The notes under the pieces: generated by a model
What the model was told of the DNA's origin: nothing
What the model saw: the letters and a program-made list of their open reading frames with translations, nothing else
Database searches by the model: none
Shown here: in pieces, positions 11,345 through 24,600 of the stretch
Numbering within the stretch: position 1 is the first letter of the stretch
Layout of the letters: each line of letters begins with the position of its first letter
NCBI GenBank assembly: GCA_039000515.1
Contig: JBCFYV010000935.1
Coordinates: 61,728,346-61,792,345 of the forward strand
Reading direction: 5' to 3'
DNA: 64,000 nucleotides
Source: Timema cristinae
Taxonomy: Eukaryota; Arthropoda; Insecta; Phasmatodea; Timematidae
Program-made: the position numbers and the translations under genes

Positions 11345-12507
11345 TGTGTCATTGACCTTCGTTCGTGTTGTTTTCTCTTTTTGTATACGTATTTATAATA
11401 TCGCTTTAATTTAATTTGCGTTAGTTTGTCATAATAACATATGTGTGTGTGATATATATATTTATCGATGTAAAGAGGGAAGGACCCGCCTCGGTGGCGT
11501 AGTTGGCTAACGCGCTTGTCGTATTGAGCTCTACTGCTAAGTACGGGGAGATCGAGGTTCGAATCTCGGTCGGGTGACTGGGGTGGTTTTTCCTAAATGG
11601 TTTTCCACTCCCCTCCACGAAATGCGGGTTCACTTCCTCTAATTCAACCTTCCCAATTCTTAATCCATTAGTGTAATTAGTACTTAAAGCGTATAACCCG
11701 AACGTGTAGTAAGACGCGGTGTTATTATTATTTTAAAGACGGAAGGAGCCACTCCCTTTTTGATTTTTCTGTATGGTCATACGTTAGTGTCTAAACTTAA
11801 GTTCTACCAGAGACTTGTGATTAACTTTCTGAATATGACGCGTGTGATTGTGCGTCGCTTTATCTGAAAGGTACTGTGTAGAACGTTCACCCCCCCCCCC
11901 TCCCCCAATAAGGACAACCCTTTACGGCGTGTGAAGTGGCAGACCCACCTTTCCTCACCAATGGATAGCTACCGCTTAACACAGAGTTGTGGGTGCCTCT
12001 GTGGCTCATGCCGATAGACAATGTTGGTTGAACGCGACAGTGTCAGTAGCAATCAAGACTGGTGAAACAAACTCTTGAACCTAGTAGTGAATATGGTGAT
12101 CATGTGCCAATTATGTGTCCTCAGAGGTGCCTCCAGCTTCCTTTTGGTTTTCCCCTCTCCCCTTTCGTTCTTCTGTGCGCTGTCCCACTGTGGAATATCG
12201 CCGAGCTAGACGTAGCGGAATCCTGCCTAATATTGAGAATGGTCCACCATGCGTGCCAATGCCATCACCAACCCATCTCGAAATGACGGAGTGTGGATGT
12301 GGGCATGTGGGGTAAGAGTCGCCCCTGGAGTCCGGTCGCTGGGTGCTTCCTTCTACCCGGGACAGGCGCCTACTAAGGCTTTAGGTGGTGCCAGAGCTAT
12401 CGCTTACTTCCTAATTAGCTGTGAATCTCGGGAAGGTACCCCCCCCCCCCCCCCGTTCATTCACCTAGATCTGAGGACATTTTTCATCTCCGTCCAAGGG
12501 GGGACAT
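11345..12507 (+). other. Retrotransposon 3' region up to the polypurine tract
   Basis: No third reading frame (env) is recognisable; short frames around 12062-12512 show no family feature. It holds a SINE insertion (11485-11733) and two C runs (11888, 12439). It ends in a purine-rich AAGGGGGGACA just before the LTR, the expected plus-strand primer. Confidence 0.55.
11485..11733 (+). repeat. tRNA-derived SINE, family A, inserted in the gypsy 3' region
   Basis: Nearly complete copy: A box GGCGTAGTTGGCTAACGCG, B box GAGGTTCGAATCTC, body with TTTCCACTCCC and ATGCGGGTTCACTTCC, tail ATAACCCGAACGTGTAGT, GACGCGGTG then TTA repeats. Flanked by TAAAGAGGGAAGGA and TAAAGACGGAAGGA, a 14-bp target duplication with one mismatch, so it jumped into the retrotransposon after the latter was in place. 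Confidence 0.9.
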
Positions 12508-13535
12508 TGTAACCTTGTTACAACACGTAAAGAAGAGGATGGTTTGGCTTACCGCTTCTGCCCCAGTTGACTCGTCACGACAAGGCTCCACGCTACAACA
12601 ACATCGCGTGGCACGACTCATTTCAAACTGACCTGAGGGATCATAGCTCGCTGCTCACCTCTAATTGTGCTTCGCCGAAGAAAATAATAGACAGTCGATA
12701 TGCGCAGGTTGGGTGCACGCCAACAGCTGTGATTGGAAGATAATGGAACTATTGTTCGGTGTGCGTTTGAATTATGCCTAGACTATGTGAGCATGTTCCA
12801 GAACAGTGCTACCCTCCTTACCGCTCTAGCCATCCTGGCTTCCAGCGCTTTAAGAACACATGACCCCAAGTGTGTATATAATGGCAGAATTCTGTAGTGC
12901 CAGTACACATTACACTACGATCGCTAGGTGAGGCACTTTGGTCTTGGATAGACTTAGCTCTGTTTATATCTAAATTCAGTTTGGCATTAATCATTCAAAA
13001 TTACCGTTTGGGATGTTATATTATAAATCAAATCTTTATTTATTTATACCGGGTCTCCCGAACTTCTCTTAAAGACTATGACTAAACATAATACTGTTGC
13101 ACGGTTGGACCCAAAACACTTGTTTGTTAGGGAAACTCTTTTATCCGCTTCGAGGATAGAACATTTTGTCTATTACGCTAATAAATTGAGAGTCGTTGAT
13201 GGCGACTAACTAATATCCTTTTGATATTATCATGGTCTAGGGTTTACCATCGCCATCTTTCATTGTCATCAATACCAGATTTGTGCGAAGGTCAATATAA
13301 CCGTAATTATTTAAATTGTTTGTTTGGCCATTTATGAACTCGGGGAGGCGTACCGCATTTTTGCTGTGTTATTATTACTCTCTGGCCATTGTGTATGGAT
13401 AAGGCGCCTGACGCTGGGCATGCCTCTATCTCTCATAGAGCCTTTTTGTCATTTTGTTGAATAAAAATAAAACTCTCTTGTATCCAACTTGTCTGTTATT
13501 TATGGGTATAAGAATACATAAATAGGGGGTTTACA
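12508..13535 (+). repeat. 3' LTR of the gypsy element
   Basis: Begins TGTAACC after the polypurine tract and ends GGTTTACA, a near-perfect short inverted repeat with TG...CA ends. Inside, in the expected order, are a TATA motif (GTATATAATGG, about 12872) and AATAAAAATAAAA poly(A) signals (about 13458). Length is about 1.03 kb. No partner LTR lies in the window, so the borders rest on these internal signs. Confidence 0.65.
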
Positions 13536-14400
13536 CTTGGACACCCATGGGCTTAGGAACTATGACCACATCGTAAATAAATTAATACAAATTTAAGGAA
13601 ATACTAAACGTTAGTGTCACCCCGAATGTATCTCACCTAACATCCGAATGTATAATTTTTAGCATCCCGCGACCATTATTTCGTCTTTCCAGCTAGTCCA
13701 TGTCCTTATTATTTTCCTGCGCTCCCTATCATAATTTTCGATATCATTATTAATGATTAATGCAGCTGCTACACTCAATATTAATCTCTGACGTTCCATA
13801 AATATTTTCACTAGAACCTAGTACCAAAATAGCAGCGTATGAATACTATATTGCCGTTTCTATTGTACTAGCTAGTATACAAATATCTAGGCGCTAGCTA
13901 GCACATTTGGTTTCTTGGTTTCTAGTACAAGCAAGTGTCTGTGATAGTAGTTTAAAGGTAGTTTGATCAAAGTTAGATTTTAGGGAGATCATATTAAGGC
14001 ATTAAGAGATCGTCATATAGCAGTCGACAAAACACTGTGATTACCAGTCACCGTGAATAATCACTGGTATAAATCAGCGATATTTTACAATCATGGTCAT
14101 GGTAATCACCGATATCGAAAAATCACAGTTTAGCTAGTCCCTACTACCTTTCTATAGACTTCACTTCAACGTATGCGCATTCCTCTATGACGTAATTCCA
14201 AGCTACTTCTAGCAATATAGCTCCAAACTAGTTTACAGGATCAGATAGTCATATAAGAGAGCCCACCCCATGATTACGCTGAACCTGCAAGCCATAGATA
14301 AAGCAATAAGCCACATGTTAGTGATCGATATACCAATCGAGTGGCCGCCACCATTAACGATGATAATGCTGTAGCATTAGCCACAAGTCAGCGATACCCA
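13536..14400. other. Intergenic DNA after the LTR
   Basis: No gene. It contains short inverted motifs such as GGCGCTAGCTAGCAC and a repeated CACTG(G/T) pattern around 14030-14120 without clear borders. Confidence 0.4.
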
Positions 14401-14732
14401 AGTCAATAACAGACAGACTTGCCCTAATGCACGAACACCGACTGCTGTTGGCCCGACTACGCACTCGATTCACCCCGCCACTACACACACACCTGGCCAC
14501 AACGACTAACAACAAGATACTGAGGCGGCGCCAATTCGATGCCCAGTTACCGAAAATTCCCAGACCAAAGACATTCAGAAGAAAAGATGATACTCTTCGG
14601 CCAGTGTCCAGTTTTGCTTACTCCATTCTAGAAGCGTGTGGAATCACCCCCCCCTCCCCCTTTATTTATTTTCTTTGGTTTTCCTCCCCTCGTGATCCAC
14701 TCATTCCGTATTCTGTGGACTGTGCTAAAATC

Positions 14733-14830
14733 ATATAAAAGAGTGGTCGTGCGAGTAGAGAAGCACTCTTAGACTGGTTTCGATAATCACAGGGGGAAGC
14801 TAAAGCTTCGGAGATTAATAACAAATGTAA
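14733..14830 (+). promoter_or_regulatory. Possible TATA promoter and non-coding first exon
   Basis: CATATAAAAG at 14732-14741 sits in a locally GC-richer block (about 14400-14830). About 85 bases on, AACAAAT is followed by a donor-like GTAAGC (14826). It could be the promoter and 5' leader of the tetraspanin, whose first coding exon is 2.2 kb downstream, or part of a retroelement LTR. No acceptor was clearly matched before the start codon. Confidence 0.25.
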
Positions 14831-15122
14831 GCAAAATTCTTTTTCGACTTTTAATCTTTTCTTTTGTTTCAAAATTATTTTTTTGGCTTAATGAACCTTT
14901 ATTTTTCTTATAACGTATTAAAAGTAGGAGTCTGGTAGAAAATGGCTAAGCTGTGGTTTTTTTATTTATTTTTATAATGAAGAATAGCTAAGTCTTCTTG
15001 GCGCATTTTATATTATCTTATATTCGCCATTTTTGTGAAATTCCAATGTTGATATATTCTCTCTAATGGTATGACTTGAAAACTTTCTGGGCTTAAAATT
15101 TGCCTTAGAGTTAAACTTGGTT

Positions 15123-15312
15123 CTCAATGTAATGAACTTGATTTATTGAACTCTGACTAGAAAACAGTGCTAGTGATATTGTCAATAATAATATTTTCTT
15201 TTGGACTTAAAATTTATCTCAATGTAATGAACTTGATTTATTGAACTCTGACTAGAAAACAGCGCAAGTGATGTTATTAACACCAATATTTACTTATGAA
15301 CTTTATTTATTG
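15123..15312. repeat. Two-copy tandem duplication, period about 95 bp
   Basis: CTCAATGTAATGAACTTGAT then TTATTGAACTCTGACTAGAA occurs at 15123 and 15218 with few differences. Confidence 0.85.
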
Positions 15313-16129
15313 GGCGCCATCAGCGCTAGTGTAGAGGCTATGGATAACCGCCATAATAACTTTGATTATTGAAGGTAGTATTTTGGGCGTTCACAACTAA
15401 AATGTGGATTGCTCAACTTTATAATCAATATAAAAAATTTGATAGTTTTATGTCTAGGGTAAACCGACGTAAGGCATATTTTTCCTTTTGTCGGGATGGA
15501 GACATGTAAAACTAATGATATAAATACGTTTTATTTTTATGTAAAGAATATGAGTATTTCTCGGAGATCTAATTCGTGAGCTTTGTATTGTTCTTTCCTG
15601 CTAATAAGTACGCATCTTACTAGTGGTTTTGTTAATGTAAACTAGTGATGGTGATCACTAAAATATTTAATGCGCTCTTCTAATGAAACCATGCTATTGT
15701 GATAACAAAATATTTTATTCATTATTTATACCCTTTTTGGGATTTTCCAGATTAATTGTTGTTCATATCTTTTGTGAATATTTAATAAACAATCCATTTT
15801 GTGGATCTTTTCTCCTTACTCAATTTCCCTCTACTTATTTATCCTTAGGTATAACGCTATCCCGCTTCTAAAATATATGTATGCTAATTGAATTAGGAGA
15901 ATGTTTTAATATTAATATATTGTTGAGGCTGACCGTGGGGGGCGAGTTCCGCAATTATTCCAAACTGCGTGTTCTGGGTATTGTTTACTTGCCCAGGTTT
16001 TTTCTATATCCTTTACTCACTAAGCACACTCTTTCTTTTGTTGACTAATTATTTTTTTAAATTTGAACCCTTAAGTTAGGTTTTAGGGTTAGGGATAGGG
16101 TTCAGTGCCAACATTTGCGGAAGAATTTT

Positions 16130-16740
16130 GATTATGAACAAATTTGAACATTCTACAAAGTTGTATAATGTCTCCACGGTTGTTTAATGTTTTCATGAAT
16201 ATGTGTATGGTGGATGCTTGTGAGGTCTACAACTGAACAATGTGAATGTGAAAGTGCTGTTAAATCAAGATAATGCTGTATTAAGGGCTGAGAAGGAAAG
16301 TGACTTGCAGAATGCATTAAATCGTTTGAGTGTGGTGACAGACAGAATGGATATTAGAATAAATTTCTCCAAAGCTAGGGTATTGTTTTTTGATAAGGAA
16401 GGATCAGGAAATTATTGTCAACTTAGTATAAATGGAAAACCGTTAGAAGAATTGAATTATTTTGTGTATCTGGGCAGAATATTTGGTTAAAATTGAAGGG
16501 ATGAATATATGGTGAAATCGTCAGATGGGTGAATGCATCTAAGAGAGTAGTTGGATGTATGTGGAATATTTCAAAGAATGAGGTAGATCGTGGTGAATGT
16601 GATTGAAATCAGATAGCTAAGAAATGTATGGAAAAACTCGTATAGACAGAAACAGTAATGGATGGAAGCTGAAAGAGTTTTAAAGGGAATCCAATAGGTC
16701 AATGTGAAAGAAGTGTCTTATGGTGGGCATATTGAATGGA
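16130..16740 (+). pseudogene. LINE reverse-transcriptase fragment
   Basis: The open piece 16242-16490 reads like the part of a non-LTR reverse transcriptase at and after the catalytic YADD box: DNAVLRAEKESDLQNALNRL (YADD itself changed to QDNA), INFSKARVLFFDKEG, then LEELNYFVYLGRIFG. Just upstream MSPRLFNVFMN matches the block before it, and 40-80 codons downstream SYGGHIEWI is still readable. Both ends are truncated and the frame is broken. It lies 300 bp before tetraspanin exon 1. Confidence 0.7.
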
Positions 16741-17022
16741 TAATTATCGATTGAATAACAAAACAAAAGTATAAAGGTAAAACATGTGTATATCAAATGG
16801 ACGTGGCTAAATTTTTTAGAGATCTAGTGTGTTTTATCTTTGACTTTAACACATATCCATTGCATCTGCATAAAGTTTCTAGAATATACAGTGTTGTATT
16901 AATCTGTGTTAAATTAAATTATCCTTACAAAACATTTATTTTCTACTTAAATTGACTTCATTTGATCTATGAATCTGTTTCATGTCATTTGATTAAAAGT
17001 GGTGAAATCTTATGAGTTAAAA

Positions 17023-17082
17023 ATGTGTGGTGGATTTACTTGTTCGAAAAATGCTTTGGCAGCCTTAAACATTCTTTATATT
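17023..17082 (+). CDS. TSPAN13: Tetraspanin exon 1 (N-terminal 20 residues)
   Basis: Encodes [16 protein letters not shown] followed by ILYI, the conserved start of the TSPAN13/31 group (vertebrate proteins carry one extra Val after Met). The donor GTATGT follows at 17083 in phase 0. The ATG has A at -3. An in-frame GTG lies further upstream at 16999, but conservation begins at this ATG. A two-codon upstream reading frame (ATG AGT TAA, 17012-17020) ends 2 bases before the start; it matters only if this stretch is in the mRNA. The 5' untranslated part was not resolved. Confidence 0.88.
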
Positions 17083-18629
17083 GTATGTATAATTATTGTA
17101 ATGTATACTATAGGACATGTATTTATTCAAATTCACATAACTACCGAGTTTGTTATGCTTACAAATTGTGATACTAGCCTGGTACCGTTTCTTTTAAAAA
17201 TATTAGGCTTGGCTATATGTATTTTTGTTCTATCCCCTTCCTTTACCGAAATATTTCTTATACTTAGCAGCAATGTCAGTCAACGAGCTATTCACCATGC
17301 TTTATGAAAGAAACAAATTAAATAATTTTATTCACTTTCACTTGTTATGTACCATTTTTACTTGAAACCCATCAGCTAATTTGCTCTCCAACACTTGCTT
17401 GCATCATCCCACATTTAGACCATTAGGTCCACAGTCCTAATTTAAAATAAAAATTTACTTTCATCTCATTTTCATTTCGACCTCTTCTGCTTCATCACAT
17501 GCTTTATCCTTTATTACTACGTATTAACCAGACATTCTCCTTCATTACCCTTCCTACTACCCTAGGCATTTTGAAACATCTACCATTCTAAATATATTTC
17601 TACCCTTGTAAGAACACTTAATTTACAATACTTTTTTTAAAAATAAATTATGATGTTAGGTCTGTGCCAAATAGGTTTGGTTTAGCTACTAAGATTATTT
17701 TATTTTTGTTTTAGTATTTAAACCCGCTTCGTTGGCTGCATGGTCTAAGGAGCTACTCTCACAATAGACTTGACTACTGATGACAGGGAGATTATAGTTC
17801 AATCCTGGTTGAATGTATATTGAGGGTGGTTTTCTTAAATTGTTTTCCACTCTCCGTGTAAACGTGAGAACACTTCCTATAAATTTAACATTGACTTGCT
17901 TCGGTGGCCGAATGGTCTAACGTGCTACTCTTTCAGTAGACTAGACTGCCAATGAAGGGGAGATTGAGGCTCGAATCTCAGTTGAGTGTAGGACTACTGA
18001 GGGTGATTTCTCCAAAATGGTTTTTCACTCTCCCTCCACACAAGTGCGGGTACACTTCCTATAAATATAACCTTTTTAATCCTTAAAACCATAAGTGTAA
18101 TTAGTAGGACCCACACAAGTGTATGACCCGAATGGGTAGTAAGACACGGTGCTAAAAAAATCCTATAACATTATTTAATAGGCCTACCATAATGATAGTA
18201 ATTTTACTTTACTACCATATATTCTATATACTATTATTTTTAATCCAATCATTATTTTAGTTTCTTGAAGGTGTCTTCAGAATAAAACTAAAATGTTTCA
18301 ATACATGTTAGCATTTCCTGAATACAATGTAGTTTAATTACTGGTGTGGAAGTGACCTGGTGGTCTAGGGGTAAGATGTCAGACTGCTGTGCTGGGGGCC
18401 CAGGGTTCAATCCTTGGTTCCGGCATGGATTTATCTGATTGCCAAACCCTTCCTTCATCTCTGACAAGACGTGTATTAATCACAACTTGTGAATGTGTGG
18501 AATGTCAGGCCTCCACCGTGGTTCGGATCCCACGTTAAACTGTAGGTCCTCCATTTCATCTCACAATCACCCTACCATTACACATTAGCGTAAGTGCGTA
18601 TAACCTGAACGGGTAGTAAGACGCGGTGC

Positions 18630-18666
<37 letters not shown>

Positions 18667-21580
18667 TACTGGTGTGACTGAATTTTACAGCTGACATGAC
18701 TTTTAGATAAAATGCAGTGTTGGCCTTTAAACCAATTTTACATATAGTTATCCACAATAAAAATAAATATGACTTAAAAAAATATTAAGCACTCTTTATG
18801 ATAGATCCTGTATCAAATGAATAGCAGAAGGAAATTGGACTATGCGTGTACACAAGCCATTATAGAAGTAGAGCACAATTAAGTTTATTACTGAATGAAC
18901 ATCAAATGAAGCTTTCATCATTCTCCACACTCCAAGTCAAATTTTTCCGTTTAGACCCTACCAGCTAAAAACATCAATTTTACTAAAGTAGGTTAATTTT
19001 CCAGTACACTTCATGGGATACATGTGGCCCGCAGGCCGCCAGTTGGAATCTCTTGGACTATAAAGCTCATTCGGATGACAACAGTTCACTCGCTGCATGC
19101 CAATCTTTACGCATATTGACATCGGTATAAGAACTGTTGTTATTCAAATGCACTATGAATTTTTCTGAATCCTATTTTCCATAATAATCCTAGTCGTATA
19201 TCACAAACAATGTTTAAATACATTAGCATAGTAATTTTGATTAATTGTAAATGTTATATCATTCTGAATTTATGTAGCATATTCTTTATTTTTTTTTTTC
19301 AGCTCGTAGCATTTATACTGATTGGTGTGGCGGTATATGGGCGTGCTTCAGCACTTGTTACAAATCTACCAATAATCGGAGGAATTTTAGCATGTGGCAT
19401 CTTCTTAATTTTGGTATCCATTCTCGGATTGATTGGTGCCATCAAACATCATCAAGTTATTCTCTTTTTTGTATCCTTTACAAATTTTATTGCTTACTTA
19501 ATTTTATCTTGGATTTTTTTTCCACTTTGTTATGGATATTATGCACTTAAACACCTTTCCTTATTGGATTATACTCTCTCCACTTAGAGAAAGGTGATAT
19601 CAACCAAGCTGGGGAGTCGATGAAGGTCCTAGTTGGTGGGATTCAAGCACTTCAACACATTTAGCGATCCAAACAAGTGCCGATTTAATCAAGGTGTCCT
19701 TTACTATTCAGGGAAAGTTAAATTTTAATGAAATAATTAATACTGTAATATTATTTTTAGGTGTTCTTTCTCACAGCAGGTCCAATATCTGAGTTTGATT
19801 TCCAGGCATGGCTAATGCATGTTTTATTAGCAAAAGTGGATACTTCCCGTTTCACAGTGATAAAAATTAACTGCTAAGTAGTCTGCTTGGTAGTCTTAGG
19901 GTAAATTTCTCACCTCAGGACCTGACGTTGGTGAGTTAAAACCCAGCTTGGGTCAACGGGTTTGTCTTGAGCGATAAAAATCCGTAGCACAACTTCCTTC
20001 GGAGTGGAAATAAAGTCATGGGTCCTTTGTCAGTTGTGGCGTCTAAATGAACTCTGCATGGTGTTTGAAACTACCTTACCAAAAGTGGTAATTCCCTTTC
20101 ACTCTTGCTCATAGAAATTCTTGTGTGCTTATATAATCAGTCGGTGACCTGGTGGTCTAGGGGTAAGGTGTCAAACTTCTGTACTAACGGCCGGGGTTCA
20201 ATCCTCGGTCCTGGCACAGATTTATCTGATTACCAAACCCTTCCTTCACCTCTGACAAGACATCTTGTGAATGTGGGGAATGCCAGGCCTCCACCGTGGT
20301 TCGGATTCCACGTTAAACTGTAGGTCCTACATTTCATCTCACAATCACCCTACCATTACACATTAGCGTAAGTATGTATAACCCGAACGGGTAGTAAGAC
20401 GCGGTCGGTGCTAATGATAATAATAATAATAATAATATAATCAGTCTATTCAGAAAGTAAAAAGAGAATTAAAAAAACTGCCGGAGGCTTGGTGTTGTGT
20501 ATGTTATAGTATTAATTTAGTTTTTAAGTTGTGTCGCTATATTCAGTCAAATAAAGACAAATTATCATTGTTGAGTCCTTAACGTTAACAGTACATGCTC
20601 ATCTTGTTCCTGTTATTTTTGGTCCAGTTTAGCGTCGCTTGTGCCTGTCTTGCCGTCAATATGGAACAGCAACATGAGCTGGCAGAGCAGGTAGAGGAAC
20701 CATGTTCTCAACTAAGAAGCGTATAAATATTACATGCTCACGTCCTTCACACCCCCACATTTTGAGTAAACATAGTCACGGCTCATTGATAGGCCTCATA
20801 TTGGTGGAACACCATTGAGGTAGAGGGTGTCATATGGTCAGCACAATGATCCCGCTCACCATTAATTTGAGTTTTCTAGAGCGAAACGGTTACTTATTTT
20901 TTTCAAGTAACTCCTCATTGGTCCCCACAAGGCTGAGTTTGATTTCATTCTAGACCCATTGCTTCACAGAAAAATTATGGAAGCGCTGATGATTGAACTG
21001 GGACTCTGGATCTGTAGCCAGGAACTCTGACTACTAGACAACAGAGGTGGTCTCCTAATTATTAATCTTGATGAAGCTATCTTAATAAAACATGTAAAAT
21101 TTCTTATTTAAATATTTTTAATTTGAAAAAGTTTACCATCATCTTTCAGTTTGTTCTCAAGCAGCAGTGAAAGCTTCTTTAAGTTAAAGTTGAGCTTTCA
21201 CAAATAATAAAAAACTTAATTCCTTGAAAGCAAGTGTTCATGGTGCATAAGAGCTTATACACTTTAGGGTGACATTCATTTACAAAACTGATTGATGGAG
21301 AAAGCTAACAATTGTAGGTGACCTGGTGGTCTAGGGGTAAGGTGTCAGACTTCTGTGCTGGCGGCCGGGGTTCAATCCTTGGTCCCGGCACAGATTTATC
21401 TGATTACCAAACCCTTCCTTCAACTCTGACAAGGCATCTTGTGAATGTGGGGAATGCCAGGCCTCCACCGTGGTTTAGATTCCACGTTAAACTGTAGGTC
21501 CTTCATTTCATCTCACAATCACCCTACCATTACACATTAGCGTAAGTGCGTATAACCCGAATGGGTAGTAAGACGCGGTG

Positions 21581-21636
<56 letters not shown>

Positions 21637-24600
21637 TTGTACAATTAATTGTATATGATTGAAAAAGCATGGGAGATTAAAAATGGCCTATCATTAGAGA
21701 CTCTGATTTGAAGTAAATAAAATGATTGGATTTTGTTAAATAAGAAGTTGAATTCCGATAAAAAGTCAGCAGATAAAATATTTACTTTTTGGTTAAAAAT
21801 AGTAACAAATCAACTTTTATTTAAGTGCAATAAATAGAAATACTATGGGTAAATTTTTAAATAATCTTACAAATAAAATATAGTAAGTTAAAAAATATCA
21901 AACAGCTTTCCTAGTCATGGTTTCTCTTCTTCTGTGTTTGGTAACAATATCCGGTTCTAGCACACATTCTACCCATGTTCTTTAACTGATTGAAATAAAC
22001 CTGCTAGGCTGAGAGAAATTTGTTTTTGATTGGAATGTTATCGTTAAATTGCATTTAAATCAAAATTGATCATGATTCACATTTAAAAGGTAAGAAAGTA
22101 ATCAATTTCAAGAAAACACTTAATTTTGTTTTATTTCGCGCATGTATAATGAATCCAAAAGTGCTACAATGTGCTTTAAATATGTTTGATAGCCAATTTA
22201 ATGGCCTAAGTAAAAGTTTGTGAAAAAACAACTCCCTAAATCTCGGTGTGTCTATACATTACAGATATAGCCGCTTCAAGTATTAGATTTGTAAATTTGA
22301 ACAATTACACTTGGGCATTGGTCCTGGGTTTCATTCCTGTGTCGAGTGTTATTTTTCAAATAATTTCTGAAACGCTACTGTATTCTAAATGTGTCCCATG
22401 CAGGGCTGGAAGCGTGTGACAATGGATATGAAAGGGGAAGTCCAGAAGGTGTTCAACTGTTGTGGTTTGAGGGTAGTCACAACAGCAGTCTCAGCACCAC
22501 GCCTGATCCGATGGCACACCCCCCTTGTATTCATCCAGAGGTTAGTTTGTTAAGACTTAATACTAAGAGGCTGTCTATAAACTATGTACGCGTATCATTG
22601 GGTGGGGAGGGGGAGTTGTGCTCGGTGTGACCAAGTCAGATAATGTGGACAGCTGATTTATTTTAAAATCAATCCGACTGTGCTCACATTAATAAAAGAC
22701 AATTGACTCATCGACTTCCATTGTGGAGCTATATGAACACGTTTTAGTTAAAGGGTTTTATAGGCTCCACAATTAAAAATATTATTTAAATCTTAGTGAA
22801 TAAAAATATTGTTTAAATTAGAGGGGAAGGGGGTCACTTGATAGTGTGATATAATATTAGAAGGGAGGTTTACAAAATTGTGACATTGTGTGACAAGAGG
22901 GATAAGGGGGTTGAAAAAAAAATAGTATGATGTTGTTTATAGACAGCCCTTAAGTAATTTAAAGCTTTGGATGCAAGGGCCGTCTGTGAGAACTTGACTA
23001 ATTGGATGATTTGTGGACACTAGCGTGTGTTTGCTTGTGTCATCATAGGTTAAAAGGTGGAGCAATATAGTGTGCTCGGGACCACACTATCGGTCCACTA
23101 AGCATTCACTAACATTCTTGCATACTGCCCTAAATACTCTAGGTCTAATTCATTAGGCTTGTGTAGAGTTATGTTCATAAAATATGACAACTTTCATTTA
23201 AAATTCAGCCACAAATATAGAGAAAAATGGGGATTTTGTTTGAGCTTCAGGTAGAAATCTTGAGATTAAAAAATAATCGGAGATTTTATGCATGCACACG
23301 TCACAGCCAAATTACACAAATTTTCCTAAACTCGATTTTGTATTAGGTAACAAATTTTCTTAAGAATACTAAATGTTTCTTGAACCATCATGACTGCCTA
23401 CATGTCGTGACTAGCGAATTTTTTAATGGGATTTGAACTTATTTTGAATTGTTATCGACAGGTCTCCTGAAATGTTAGTACCCCAAAGCTTAGTTAATAA
23501 ATTGCCCGGCACACTTTTCACGGGGAAACATTTGTTCAAAGTCTTGCAATCGGAGGTAAAGCCTTTTTAAGAATCTGATAAACTATTTTATTTTTACTGG
23601 GAAAACCTGGAGCTGTGCTAGAATTTTATTTTATACTTTTAAATGACAACTTTATACTATACTAGACGGCTAGTTCTACTCCTTGCGACTATTATAGATA
23701 GGGGGACAATAAGTCTGCCATCAAACTTGTTCGTGTTTGACTCTTGCATTCAAACTAACTTAGCTATCCTTTGTTTTAATAGATTCTAGAACTTTTGAAA
23801 ATAATAGTGCCAGTGAAATAAATTTTTTGGGAAAGCACGTCCTCGCAGAAATAGGAGGTGCGAGGTTGGTTTAAGCTGTCCCTTGTAGCATCCATTTAGT
23901 CCTCGGATAGAGAAGGATGTCATGACAAAAGGACACAGCACATCTTTAAATGGTCAGAACAAATTGTAGTTAGACATTAAAATTTCTCTGCTTGCTAAAC
24001 CACTAACTCATAAAAATATTTATATAATAATTTTAATTGATAATTTATTTTCAAACAATTTGTTTCTTATTTGATATAATTGTATTTAATTACTCAAACA
24101 CAAAATTAAAATAAACCTAGAAATTTTATTTGTATTATTTTTTTTTATATTTACAGGGCTTTAATATCTTTCATAGATTGATAATAAAAACAACAATAAC
24201 AATAATAATATCAAAAACAAACAACAAAAACAACAACACTACTACTACTTCACAGTTTCCGCCACTGACAAGGTCTGCCTCGAACATAAGTCTCTCCATT
24301 TACTTCTGTCCTTCCGCCACCTTTCTTCCTCCACTCCTCTTCACACTCCTCCATACTCCCTTTATTCACTTGTCCCTGGGTCTTCTTCCTCTTTGCCTCC
24401 TGCCGCCACCTCCATTTCGAGCATCCTCCTTGGAATCTTCCCCTCTTCCATCCTCTTCTCATGTCCATAACATCTCAATCTCCCCATCTCTGTCCTATCC
24501 CGCAGGGGTTTCTCCTTCTCTCACCTTTCATTCCTCACTCTGTCCATCCTTGTCACCCCCAGCCTACTCCTCACAAATTTCATCTCACATAGTTAATATT

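Larger units (their letters stand above)
9575..13535 (+). mobile_element. Ty3/gypsy-type LTR retrotransposon, 5'-truncated and internally deleted
   Basis: In order on the + strand: gag remnant, CCHC zinc knuckle, aspartic protease DTG, integrase zinc-binding and D,D35E core, polypurine tract, and one LTR. The order and the integrase end (VSHLKAVV stop) fit Ty3/gypsy. No 5' LTR copy is present upstream. Reverse transcriptase and RNase H are missing. Frames are broken at several points, so the copy is dead. A SINE is inserted at 11485-11733. GC content is higher than in the flanks. Confidence 0.85.

Noticed and set aside
12062..12512. Overlapping frames that could be an env gene
   Set aside because: No signal peptide, transmembrane anchor or fusion-type motif can be seen; the frames are short and overlap one another.
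17892..17990. Functional tRNA genes at the many A/B-box pairs
   Set aside because: Each is followed by a conserved SINE body and tail, and the heads do not fold into complete cloverleafs; they are SINE promoters.
19471..19587. Read-through of tetraspanin exon 2 into a hydrophobic stretch that could pass for TM3
   Set aside because: The true TM3 with the conserved cysteines is exon 3 at 20592-20690; the read-through is AT-rich and lacks the family motif.
22466..22469. Programmed frameshift in the tetraspanin
   Set aside because: No slippery heptamer or downstream structure is apparent, and the family has no such mechanism; a missing T explains it.
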